DNA from: Haliea sp.
GTDB taxonomy: Bacteria > Pseudomonadota > Gammaproteobacteria > Pseudomonadales > Halieaceae
Direction: 5' to 3'
Length of the DNA stretch: 64,000 bases
NCBI GenBank assembly: GCA_002862465.1
Contig: PKDD01000137.1
Coordinates: 18,155 to 82,154, forward strand
Made by a program: the position numbers and the translations under genes. This document shows positions 1 through 7,721 of this stretch, piece by piece. The notes below the pieces were generated by a model that was given only the letters and a program-made list of their open reading frames with translations, ran no database searches and was not told the DNA's origin. Numbering within the stretch: position 1 is the stretch's first letter; each line of letters starts with the position of its first letter.

Positions 1-120
1 GGGACCTGACCCATGCAAAAAGACCACAACCTCTCCATGTCCTTCGTCTAAATAATGAATTCGGTAGCCATTTGCGCAATTGGCATACTGGCCCTCGGGT
101 AATCGTCCTCTCAACTTCAT
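1..120 (-). CDS. alpha/beta hydrolase, N-terminal part (cut by window start)
   Basis: Forty residues are visible, starting at the ATG at 118-120, with a TATCTCC complement (GGAGATA) just upstream as ribosome binding site. The protein reaches an FLHGSGP motif at residues 34-40, which is the oxyanion-hole strand of alpha/beta hydrolases; the HGSGP spelling is common in the MhpC/HsaD group of meta-cleavage-product hydrolases. The nucleophile and the rest of the fold lie outside the window. A role in ring-cleavage-product hydrolysis is a guess from that motif and from the catabolic neighbours. Confidence 0.75.
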   Translation of the reverse strand, partial: MKLRGRLPEGQYANCANGYRIHYLDEGHGEVVVFLHGSGP

Positions 121-319
121 AATATCTCCCGCGCGTAATCAGCGCCTTAGGTAGCAAATCTGCCTTTATTTACCACATATAATGTCGCCAAGAACACTAG
201 CAAACCCTGTGCAACTGGCCTCTATATGCGCTAGCCGTGATAAGGTATCGAATTGAAATATCAGTATCATAATATCCTGAGCCCTAACATGGTTCCCAAC
301 ACGCGCCAGAGTATCAAAA

Positions 320-1183
320 CTACTCCACGATTGCTTTTCCATAAGTCGTGGGTTCGCCAAAAAAAGCCCGATGAGATGGGGGAATGCGACCATTGACGTC
401 GGTGAGGCCATACTCCTGCGCCAATTCTGCCCCAATAAGCACTGCCCCACTTTTACCCATCAGATTAGGATCTTTAGCCAATCTATCAATCACCCAACCG
501 GTGAACTCTGGTGTTTCGGCCGTCGCCACTAAATCCGCATATTTCTCTGGTTCCGCGTCAAATACACGCTGCGTGCGCTCAGTCAAAAGAAGACCCATCC
601 AAATTGAAGTGACGGCAACATTGTGAGGACGAAAGTCAATTGCCATATCATGTGACATTTTGTCTACTGCGGCTTTTCCAGCGCCATAAGCAGGGCCGTG
701 CATATAAATACGGCCGCCAAATGACGAGGTGTTTACGATCAATCCCTCTCCATTTGCCAACAAGAGAGGGGCTGCATACCACGCCGCAGTGTAGTGTGAC
801 CGCATACCCACGTCCCACAACTCCGTCAGCGCCAGCGGTTTTTCCCAGAAAGGACCTGTTTGAGTCATCGCATCGTGCAAACTGGTAGCGTTATTGACCA
901 ATATATCGAGACGGCCATGATCAACGGCTACCTGCTCGAACAATTTTTGAACACTATCGTCATCACTGTGATCGCAGCAAACAGCTATGCCCTCGCCGCC
1001 GGCTGCCGTGACCGCATCTGCAGTCACTTTTATAGTGCCAGGCAGTGGCGCATCCCCCTCGTTCTGAGTGCGTCCAGTAACATAGACGGTCGCGCCGGTC
1101 GCGCCAAGCGCCAACGCTATGCCCTTACCGGCACCGCGACTCGCGCCAGTGACCACCGCGACTCGATCTTGCAAAAGGCTCAT
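320..1183 (-). CDS. SDR family oxidoreductase, DHRS1-like
   Basis: A 287-residue NAD(P)-dependent short-chain dehydrogenase/reductase. The cofactor motif TGASRGAG is at residues 12-19, NNA at 97-99, Ser153/154, and the catalytic pair Tyr166 and Lys170 in YGAGK. The GATVYVTGRT strand after the Rossmann glycine motif and the long C-terminal part (a classical SDR is about 250 residues) resemble the DHRS1 branch. The substrate is unknown. It lies 199 bases downstream of the hydrolase on the same strand, and 121-319 shows no gene. An RBS-like GGAGATA precedes the ATG. Confidence 0.85.
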   Translation of the reverse strand: MSLLQDRVAVVTGASRGAGKGIALALGATGATVYVTGRTQNEGDAPLPGTIKVTADAVTAAGGEGIAVCCDHSDDDSVQKLFEQVAVDHGRLDILVNNATSLHDAMTQTGPFWEKPLALTELWDVGMRSHYTAAWYAAPLLLANGEGLIVNTSSFGGRIYMHGPAYGAGKAAVDKMSHDMAIDFRPHNVAVTSIWMGLLLTERTQRVFDAEPEKYADLVATAETPEFTGWVIDRLAKDPNLMGKSGAVLIGAELAQEYGLTDVNGRIPPSHRAFFGEPTTYGKAIVE

Positions 1184-1385
1184 ACATTATCTCCTGTGAT
1201 GCGTGTTGGACCGCCGATTCTATACCGCAAATGCTTGATGACCCAGTGAAAAAGCATCAGGGCAGCGTCCGCATATCGCCATTTTGATCTCTCAGTGACG
1301 CAGGGGGAACTTTACCCTAGACGCTATGTCTCAATATTGAAAGCTAGAAATTTCTTTTTGAAATAATCTGCATTTCGACCTTGCA

Positions 1386-1433
1386 CTCGGCAAGAGACCG
1401 AGAGTTTTCAAAACGCTGCAGGATGGTCCTGCA
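1386..1433 (+). promoter_or_regulatory. tandem hairpins in the leader of the LPMO gene
   Basis: Three short inverted repeats follow one another directly before the LPMO gene: CTCGG/CCGAG (1386-1390 with 1398-1402), GTTTT/AAAAC (1403-1413) and TGCAGGA/TCCTGCA (1417-1423 with 1427-1433, loop TGG). The last ends 22 bases before the first possible GTG start and 40 before the ATG. Consecutive stems just upstream of a start suggest a structured 5' leader that could control translation. I could not match it to a riboswitch consensus. Confidence 0.35.
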
Positions 1434-1472
1434 TTATTCGACGCCTTAGGTAACGTGAATGAGTACTTTCTT

Positions 1473-3116
1473 ATGAAAATGATTAAAACACAATTAGCAG
1501 TAGTCGCAGGTGTGGCCGTCATGACCCTGTCCATTGAAGCTTTATCACACGGATATGTGTCACAACCAGAAAGTCGTTCATATCTGTGTAAGTTGGGCGA
1601 AAATACCGGATGTGGCGCGGTTCAATATGAACCTCAATCTGTGGAAGGCATAGACGGCAGCCCTCGTTTCCCCTTAGGTGGCCCGGCTGATGGCACTATT
1701 GCTGCGGCAGGCAGCCCGGCTTGGTCAGAGCTGAACGCCCAAACCCCCGCTCGCTGGTCAAAAAATGGGATCTCCGCTGGAACTAACGTTTTTACTTGGA
1801 CCTTTACTGCCAACCATGTTGCTCGTGATTGGCGATACTTCATTACCACCCCCGACTGGGACCAATCACAACCGCTGGCGCGCTCTGCGTTTGAACTGAC
1901 ACCTTTTTGTGAATATGACGGCGGCATGGTCCGACCACCAATGACAGTGCAACATGCCTGCGAAGTACCGTATCGTGAAGGTTACCAAGTTATTTTGGCA
2001 GTATGGGATGTTGGGGATACAGCGGCGTCTTTCTACAATGCGATTGACGTGGACTTTGAAGGCGGCAACACAGGCTCAGTAGAGGACAGCGCATTCACAG
2101 AAGTCGGCACCATATCGGGCGCCATCGCACTCAACGCGGGAGACACTATCTATACTCGCGTGATGGACACAAACGGTGAGAATGTGTCGCTATCTGCCTC
2201 CTACACGGCAACCGTTGCAACCTCTGGTGCTGCAGCAAGTCTTGAACTGGCGCGCGCTATAAACGCACAGGGCTATTTTTTCGCGGGTGAAAAATCAGGC
2301 GATACCTTCACGCCAATCGCGGGCGCGAACAAGATTTATGCAATGGGAGATGATGACATTCAGTCGATTCAAGTCGCCATTGAATTTGCAGAGACGGAAT
2401 CGAACTACCAAGTAACTCTATCAAACGTAGATTCCCCCGTGGAAATAAACAGCTCGGGCATGGCAGACGTCCATTTCACGGTGTCCACCGATAGTCCAGT
2501 GAATATTATTGCCACACTGTTTGATTCCAGCGGCGCAACAGTCACCAGCGATACCTTTATCCTTGACGATACCATTCCGATGGTTGATGACGCCGCCTCC
2601 TGTGATTTGCCTGAGCAAGTCGTGTCTATGCAGAGTGTCGATCTTAAGCTGCACGTCCACGAGGCCTTCGCAGGTGACTATACATTGGTTGTGGTTGCTA
2701 CAGCCATTCAGGGTAATGCGACTATCCAGAATACCGCCAACGTGACACTGCTGGGTTCAAGTACAGAAACGCCAACAATCGACGACTCAGGTTCTTGCGA
2801 TAGATCTGACCCTATGGCGTCTATGCAGCCGGCCTTTAACGCCTCTACTGTCTATACTGGCGGTGAATTCGTGAGTTACAGTGGCTTGATCTACAGGGCA
2901 AAATGGTGGACTGTTGATGTTGCGCCTGACGTGACGAATGCATTCGAACTCATATCTGACGTACGTCTAGACTATTCCGAATCCACGACCTTTGTTGAAG
3001 GCGCAGAGGCAATATTTCAGGGTGGCGTATACCGCGCCAACTGGTGGACACTTGGAGCTTCACCAGTGACAAACCCTGAAGTATGGTCGTTGATTGGCCC
3101 CGCTCCCTCTTGCTAG
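1473..3116 (+). CDS. secreted GbpA-type lytic polysaccharide monooxygenase (AA10) with two CBM5/12 modules
   Basis: From the ATG at 1473 the protein has a Lys-start signal peptide ending ...EALS before HGYVSQPESR. The mature chain therefore starts with His26, the copper-binding histidine; the second histidine-brace residue is probably His115 in FTANHVARDW. The AA10 catalytic domain spans about residues 26-200. A segment with GDTIYTRVMD resembles GbpA domain 2 (about 200-300), and a beta-rich domain 3-like part follows. Two C-terminal aromatic repeats, YRAKWWT and YRANWWT, are CBM5/12-type chitin-binding modules. The role is oxidative cleavage of, and adhesion to, chitin. An in-frame GTG at 1455 is an alternative start but gives an acidic n-region. 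Confidence 0.9.
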   Translation: MKMIKTQLAVVAGVAVMTLSIEALSHGYVSQPESRSYLCKLGENTGCGAVQYEPQSVEGIDGSPRFPLGGPADGTIAAAGSPAWSELNAQTPARWSKNGISAGTNVFTWTFTANHVARDWRYFITTPDWDQSQPLARSAFELTPFCEYDGGMVRPPMTVQHACEVPYREGYQVILAVWDVGDTAASFYNAIDVDFEGGNTGSVEDSAFTEVGTISGAIALNAGDTIYTRVMDTNGENVSLSASYTATVATSGAAASLELARAINAQGYFFAGEKSGDTFTPIAGANKIYAMGDDDIQSIQVAIEFAETESNYQVTLSNVDSPVEINSSGMADVHFTVSTDSPVNIIATLFDSSGATVTSDTFILDDTIPMVDDAASCDLPEQVVSMQSVDLKLHVHEAFAGDYTLVVVATAIQGNATIQNTANVTLLGSSTETPTIDDSGSCDRSDPMASMQPAFNASTVYTGGEFVSYSGLIYRAKWWTVDVAPDVTNAFELISDVRLDYSESTTFVEGAEAIFQGGVYRANWWTLGASPVTNPEVWSLIGPAPSC

Positions 3117-3127
3117 AGGATATGAAA

Positions 3128-3152
3128 GGGGGAACTTGGTTCCCCCGTTTTT
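3128..3152 (+). terminator. Rho-independent terminator after the LPMO gene
   Basis: A perfect 8-bp stem GGGGGAAC/GTTCCCCC with a TTG loop is followed directly by GTTTTT, 12 bases after the LPMO stop codon. Confidence 0.9.
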
Positions 3153-3302
3153 AAAGGCAGTTTAAATACCCCAAGTCCGTCTCGCGGCGATGAAGCAGCA
3201 GAACCGAACAAGCAGAAGCTTCTTGTGTTGCGTTTCTATTTATTTTTGCATAAAAATCCGTCTTCTAATGATTTTTTTTTGCGTTGGCTTATACTTTCAA
3301 CA

Positions 3303-3614
3303 ATGCAAAACGCACTCAAAAAACACGTGAGTGAGCGCTGTTTATTCACCGCCGCAGCACTGTTCATATTTACTATCGATTTCGATTCCTCCACTGTGAT
3401 GACTTCGCTTCCGGTCGCGGCGCTCGAACTGTCTGCCGCTGCGACGGAACCGGTAAGGGCAATTTATGATTACTCGATTACGACTGCCTCATGCCTGCTG
3501 ATCAGCGATCGACATACTGATCTCTTAGGCGGTCGGACCTGGCTATTTGTTAGTGCTGCTGTTTTTAGTCTGGCCTCGCTAATTGACGACGTGGCAGGCT
3601 GGAAGAAAGCGTGA
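3303..3614 (+). pseudogene. truncated MFS (DHA2-type) transporter fragment
   Basis: The 103-residue reading frame resembles the first two to three membrane helices of EmrB/QacA-type drug:H+ antiporters. A segment with DSSTVMTSLP matches the usual D-x-TIVNVALP, and DRHTDLLGGRTWLFVSAAVF lies where motif A (GxLaDrxGRR) and TM3 should be. Intact relatives have 400-500 residues; here the frame stops after the third helix. The motif residues are degraded, which suggests a remnant. Its stop overlaps the GTG of the protease gene (GTGA), so it could still be translated and coupled to that gene. A TTG at 3225 would extend the N-terminus. Confidence 0.55.
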
Positions 3615-4354
3615 CACACCAGCGGAAATATTCACCTATTCTGCTTGTGCTCTCGGGACTGCTGCTGCTGAGCAAAACCGGATATGCAGACTCGCAGCAG
3701 GTGTTTTCTGCCTCATCTTCCCCATGGCTACACGCCGTAGGCAAGTTACAAGTACCCGGGCAGCGCAATCAAAATGGACATCGCTCACACTATTTGGAAG
3801 ATTGCAGTGCCACTCTGGTTTCACGCGACACAAGAAGCGATGCCGATATCATCATCACTGCATGGCACTGCCTCGAGTTCTATCGGGACCTAACTAAACC
3901 TATTGTCTTTACAGCAGTAGCAATATCAGGGGAATCAGTGAGGCGAGAAGCCCGGCGTTTAGCTGATGGTGGCGGGATGCACGCGGATTGGGCTATTTTA
4001 CGACTGCGCCGCAAGATAAGTTCAGGACAAATTATCGCTCTTGATATCCATCCTCACATTGCGGATTCGGATCGGCCGATAATTATGGCCGGCTACTCTA
4101 GCGATAATGGAGTAAGTAATTCAGGTGACATCCTAACATTCGACCCCGCCTGTATCATTTACCAACAGCAGCCCCACCTCGGCGACACAGACTGCATGGC
4201 TCAAAAAGGCGCTTCCGGCGGTGCAGTAATACAACTTTCCAACAATGCAGAACCGCTGATGTGCGGTGTCATATCGCAAGGCAATGGCGAAGATCACAGT
4301 ACCTTTGTTCCAGTAAATATATTTAGAAGTGCTATTAATCTTTATTTAAAATGA
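3611..4354 (+). CDS. secreted trypsin-like serine protease
   Basis: A 247-residue protein starting at GTG 3611, with GGAAG seven bases upstream. Residues 9-26 form a signal peptide. The S1 triad is visible: His86 in TAWHC, Asp126 in ADWAIL and Ser202 in GASGGAV. Cysteines near the triad (65/87 and 181/195) suggest disulfides in an exported enzyme. It probably acts in the periplasm or outside the cell as an endopeptidase. The GTGA overlap with the MFS remnant suggests translational coupling. It converges with trhO at 30 bases. Confidence 0.85.
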   Translation: MTHQRKYSPILLVLSGLLLLSKTGYADSQQVFSASSSPWLHAVGKLQVPGQRNQNGHRSHYLEDCSATLVSRDTRSDADIIITAWHCLEFYRDLTKPIVFTAVAISGESVRREARRLADGGGMHADWAILRLRRKISSGQIIALDIHPHIADSDRPIIMAGYSSDNGVSNSGDILTFDPACIIYQQQPHLGDTDCMAQKGASGGAVIQLSNNAEPLMCGVISQGNGEDHSTFVPVNIFRSAINLYLK

Positions 4355-4384
4355 AGGACGGCACCTTGACCGCAACTCAACCGA

Positions 4385-5338
4385 TCAGTCTGCGTCGGTT
4401 TTCACTCTAGACGCCTGGCGCTCCGGCGGCGGTGCTCCAACATGAGCTTGACCTCTTAGCGCTGCGAGTTCTACCTGCTTCTGGCGTTCTCTAAAGCGCG
4501 TTGCTTGATCTGCCGTCAGATCGTCATAGCAATGAGGGCAGCACACACCAGCTTCATATTGTCTAGAGTGCTTCTCCTGCTCGGTAATGGGATGGCGGCA
4601 ACCAAAGCATTGATCGTAACACCCTTTTTCTAATTGATGATCCACCGAAACTCTGTTGTCGAAGACGAAGCACTCACCCTTCCACAGACTATCCTGCTGC
4701 GGCACGTCCTCCAGGTATTTCAAAATCCCGCCTTGCAGGTGATACACCTCTTCGAATCCCTCACTGAGCATGAACGCAGACGCTTTTTCACAGCGAATGC
4801 CTCCGGTACAGAACATCGCTACTTTTTTATGCTTGCTAGGATCAAGGTTCGCGCGAACAAAATCTGGAAATTGTCGAAAGTTCTGGGTACGCGGATCAAC
4901 GGCGCCGTTAAAGCTACCAATATCACACTCATAGTCATTGCGCGTATCGATCAAAAGAACTTCAGGATCACTAATCAAATCGTTCCAGTCGCGTGCGCCG
5001 ACATAGGTCCCAGCACGGATATTGGGATCAACCCCTGCTATGCCCATCGTAACAATTTCTTTTTTTAACTTGACCTTCATGCGATAAAAAGGCACGTGGT
5101 CATCGCAAGATTCTTTAGGCTCCAGATCACAGAGGCGAGAATCACTGCGCAGGTAGGCGATTACGCCATCGACGCCTTCCCTGCTACCTGCAATGGTGCC
5201 ATTAATACCCTCTCGTGCCAATAACAAGGTCCCTTTCACGCCGGCCGTCAAGCATGCGTCCAGCAGTGGCTCTCGAAACTCATGATAATCTTCTAAGGTA
5301 ACAAATTTATACAGCGCTGCAACGACGACTGATTCCAT
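4385..5338 (-). CDS. trhO: tRNA uridine(34) hydroxylase TrhO (rhodanese family)
   Basis: A 317-residue YceA/TrhO protein. An N-terminal ferredoxin-like domain ([14 protein letters not shown], residues 39-52) precedes a rhodanese domain with the active-site loop CTGGIRCEK (Cys177, Cys183). A C-terminal cysteine-rich segment ([11 protein letters not shown], later CCPHC) follows. TrhO makes 5-hydroxyuridine at the wobble position of some tRNAs, using oxygen and prephenate-dependent chemistry known from E. coli. It is nine bases downstream of bolA and probably cotranscribed with it. Confidence 0.95.
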   Translation of the reverse strand: MESVVVAALYKFVTLEDYHEFREPLLDACLTAGVKGTLLLAREGINGTIAGSREGVDGVIAYLRSDSRLCDLEPKESCDDHVPFYRMKVKLKKEIVTMGIAGVDPNIRAGTYVGARDWNDLISDPEVLLIDTRNDYECDIGSFNGAVDPRTQNFRQFPDFVRANLDPSKHKKVAMFCTGGIRCEKASAFMLSEGFEEVYHLQGGILKYLEDVPQQDSLWKGECFVFDNRVSVDHQLEKGCYDQCFGCRHPITEQEKHSRQYEAGVCCPHCYDDLTADQATRFRERQKQVELAALRGQAHVGAPPPERQASRVKTDAD

Positions 5339-5347
5339 TATCTAGAC

Positions 5348-5671
5348 CTAGGTTTGATCTGCCTTACTGCCGCCGAGGCACTCTGGCGAGGCATGCACTC
5401 CCTGATCTCTTTTCTCCCATTCGCCACCTGTGTGCGTATGCAAAGCAAGAGCATGTACCGGACCCGCCAGTTGCTGCGCTAGTACGGCATAAACCTGCTG
5501 ATGCCGCGAAACTCTAGAACACCCTTCGAAGGTGCCACTGACCACCACGACCCGAAAGTGAGTTTCTGAATCTGCCGGCACGCTGTGCATATGGCTTTCG
5601 TTAACGACCTCTAGAAATATTGGAGCAAAGCTACTTTGAAGTTGCTGCTCTATCTGTTGCTGTATGATCAT
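5348..5671 (-). CDS. bolA: BolA family protein
   Basis: A 107-residue BolA, taken from the ATG at 5669-5671, where family similarity begins; the frame stays open further upstream without BolA features. Diagnostic segments are LEVVNESHMHSVP, SETHFRVVVVS, a RHQQVY helix, VHALALHTHT and ASPECLGG. BolA forms complexes with monothiol glutaredoxins carrying a 2Fe-2S cluster and acts in iron-sulfur handling, stress morphology and gene control. Here it precedes trhO in an apparent two-gene operon. Confidence 0.92.
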   Translation of the reverse strand: MIIQQQIEQQLQSSFAPIFLEVVNESHMHSVPADSETHFRVVVVSGTFEGCSRVSRHQQVYAVLAQQLAGPVHALALHTHTGGEWEKRDQGVHASPECLGGSKADQT

Positions 5672-5750
5672 AAGACGCCTACTAAGAATGGCAAGAGTTC
5701 TTCGCCTCCAAATTATAACCAAGGTCAAGGCAGGGTGACAGCTGCGATCA

Positions 5751-6791
5751 TCAACCTTTGCTGATCCTGCGACTAGCGCGAAACTGCCCGGGAGTCTGTA
5801 AGGTCCATTTTTTAAACGATCGATGAAAGGCACTAGGGTCAGTAAACCCCATCTGCAACGCAACCTCATTAATCGACAACTCCGGCCGAACAAGACATAG
5901 CTTCGCAGCCTCGCACCGCGCCTCATCCTTAAGCTGCTGGAATGTTGTACCCTCGCGCTTCAATCTGCGGCGGAGCGTCGGGGCGGACATTTTTAACGCA
6001 CTGCTGATGGCCTCGAATCCAGGAAACCCGTCGCTAAAGTCATGTCCTATCATGGCTTTTACCTGCGCAGAAATGTTATTTGCCTCTGGACTCGTTTCCA
6101 TCATTAGCAATTGATAGGGTGCCGTACGCAAAAACTCGCGCAGAGAGTGCTCGGTATGTACAACAGACCAACTCAGACAAGCGCTATCAAAATAGAGCAA
6201 GTCGTGTGCCTGATTGAAATATAGCGGACATCCAAAGAGCTTTTCATATTTCTCCAATCGCTCGGGGGTGTCCCCAGAGAAATCCACCCGCTTCAACTCT
6301 ATCGGGCGACCGCACAGCCAGCCGAAAAACCGATGCCACATGGACAACCCATAGGCATCGGCTGCCTCGACACGCGACCGATCATGCCGCACCATCGTGC
6401 GATATCCGACCCGCGCGAACTGGTCGCTGAAGTTAGCATACAGCTGACTGTGCTCACCAAAGAATGTTCGATAGAACTCTGCAGCACGCTGAATTGCCTG
6501 TCCCAAATTGTTGCATGAAATAATACAGTAGCACATCATACGAAATGCCCCTGGCGCCACCAACTCACTTCCCGTCGTACCGAATGTTTCATCTTGCAAC
6601 AATCTCAGAACGCTCTGGTAAATACGAGAATACTGTATGGCACTGATCTCGCTACGATACGCAGGATCAGACTCATCCAGAGGGTCAAAGTCTAGACCTG
6701 CATCGCCAAGGACAAGGCTGAAATTGTAGCCCTTATCTCCTACCATACGCAGCAATGTCTTGACGAATCGGGTTGGAACGCGGTTGCTCAT
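5751..6791 (-). CDS. AraC family transcriptional regulator
   Basis: A 346-residue regulator. An N-terminal Arabinose_bd-type ligand domain covers about residues 20-210. A C-terminal AraC/XylS double helix-turn-helix covers about 245-340, with SAPTLRRRLKREGTTFQQL and the second-helix signature INEVALQMGFTDPSAFHRSFKKW. This architecture (OruR/GbdR-like) often activates neighbouring catabolic or lipid genes. It sits 79 bases upstream of bolA on the same strand and is divergent from the 6944 gene. No target can be named. Confidence 0.88.
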   Translation of the reverse strand: MSNRVPTRFVKTLLRMVGDKGYNFSLVLGDAGLDFDPLDESDPAYRSEISAIQYSRIYQSVLRLLQDETFGTTGSELVAPGAFRMMCYCIISCNNLGQAIQRAAEFYRTFFGEHSQLYANFSDQFARVGYRTMVRHDRSRVEAADAYGLSMWHRFFGWLCGRPIELKRVDFSGDTPERLEKYEKLFGCPLYFNQAHDLLYFDSACLSWSVVHTEHSLREFLRTAPYQLLMMETSPEANNISAQVKAMIGHDFSDGFPGFEAISSALKMSAPTLRRRLKREGTTFQQLKDEARCEAAKLCLVRPELSINEVALQMGFTDPSAFHRSFKKWTLQTPGQFRASRRISKG

Positions 6792-6943
6792 GAAAACACA
6801 ATCTTACAGATTAGTGATGTCATCTTAGCAGAAGCGCGTCGCCAGAGCAGCTACAAACCCTGCAGATTGTAACTTGAGATCAGACAAGACCCTGACAGCA
6901 GTAAGCCGTATACTCTGACCACAGATGCGAAGGGAACTGCCCG

Positions 6944-7630
6944 ATGACAGAGCGCTACAACGTATATTTCGCTGGCCGATTAGTCGACGGACATGATTTA
7001 GACAGCGTGCGAAAAAAAATGGCCAAAGCATTTAACGCGGATCAGCACACCCTCGACAAATTATTTAGCGGCGAAGTACAGTTAATCAAAAGTGGCTGCG
7101 ACAAAGCGACCGCAATAAAATACAAGGTTGTGATGCAGCGGGCCGGCGCAGAGCCGGCCATAGCGAGCATCACATCTGACCCCAAACAGGCTACTGCCGC
7201 AGGCATAAAAACGCATACTGGGGCGGAGAGAATTGCAACGCCAGCGGGTATGCCAGGCACAGCCCGTGCCAGTCTGCCAGAATTCTTGGTGCAGGCCTCA
7301 GTCACATCGCAGGAAGCTGCTGTAACCATACGCGAGATTGAACTCTCTCCTCCCGGGACGAATGTCTTAGATATCGATGAGCGTGCTGCGCCCATCAGAA
7401 ACAGCATAGACACTTCCACCCTAGAGTTAGACTCACTGGGGCAGCGCTTGTCTCAGAAATCATTATCACCCCCTGCCATGCCCGACACGAGTCACCTAAG
7501 TACAGCAAAAAGTGATGGCGCCATTCCCAATTTGCCATGCAAAAAAAATACGGTTTCACCTAATATCGATCACCTCACACTGTCACCTTTGGGCTCTGAC
7601 TTCAGGGACGGTGTTGCGCTCGAAGAATAG
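6944..7630 (+). CDS. uncharacterised protein: small conserved-looking N-terminal domain plus low-complexity tail
   Basis: A 228-residue protein I cannot assign. Residues 1-70 read as a folded unit (YNVYFAGRLVDGHD, then DKLFSGEVQLIKSGCDKA, then a helix ending QRAGAEP). I recall similar short domains at the N-termini of gammaproteobacterial membrane or RDD proteins. Residues 75-228 are rich in Ser, Thr, Pro and Ala and probably disordered. There is no signal peptide or membrane helix. A TATACT element at 6909-6914 may be its -10 box. The AraC gene is divergent, and the sensor kinase gene converges at 91 bases. Confidence 0.6.
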   Translation: MTERYNVYFAGRLVDGHDLDSVRKKMAKAFNADQHTLDKLFSGEVQLIKSGCDKATAIKYKVVMQRAGAEPAIASITSDPKQATAAGIKTHTGAERIATPAGMPGTARASLPEFLVQASVTSQEAAVTIREIELSPPGTNVLDIDERAAPIRNSIDTSTLELDSLGQRLSQKSLSPPAMPDTSHLSTAKSDGAIPNLPCKKNTVSPNIDHLTLSPLGSDFRDGVALEE

Positions 7631-7721
7631 TCTTCGCACATACTCTATAAGGGCTGGCGCTGACCCCCAAAAAGTCTGATTATCTCTCTTCGACGGCAAA
7701 TCATATTTGACAAGTAGCAAA

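Noticed and set aside
5672-5926. N-terminal extension of the BolA frame
   Set aside because: The added residues are Arg/Leu-rich without family similarity and overlap the end of the AraC gene; BolA begins at the ATG at 5671.
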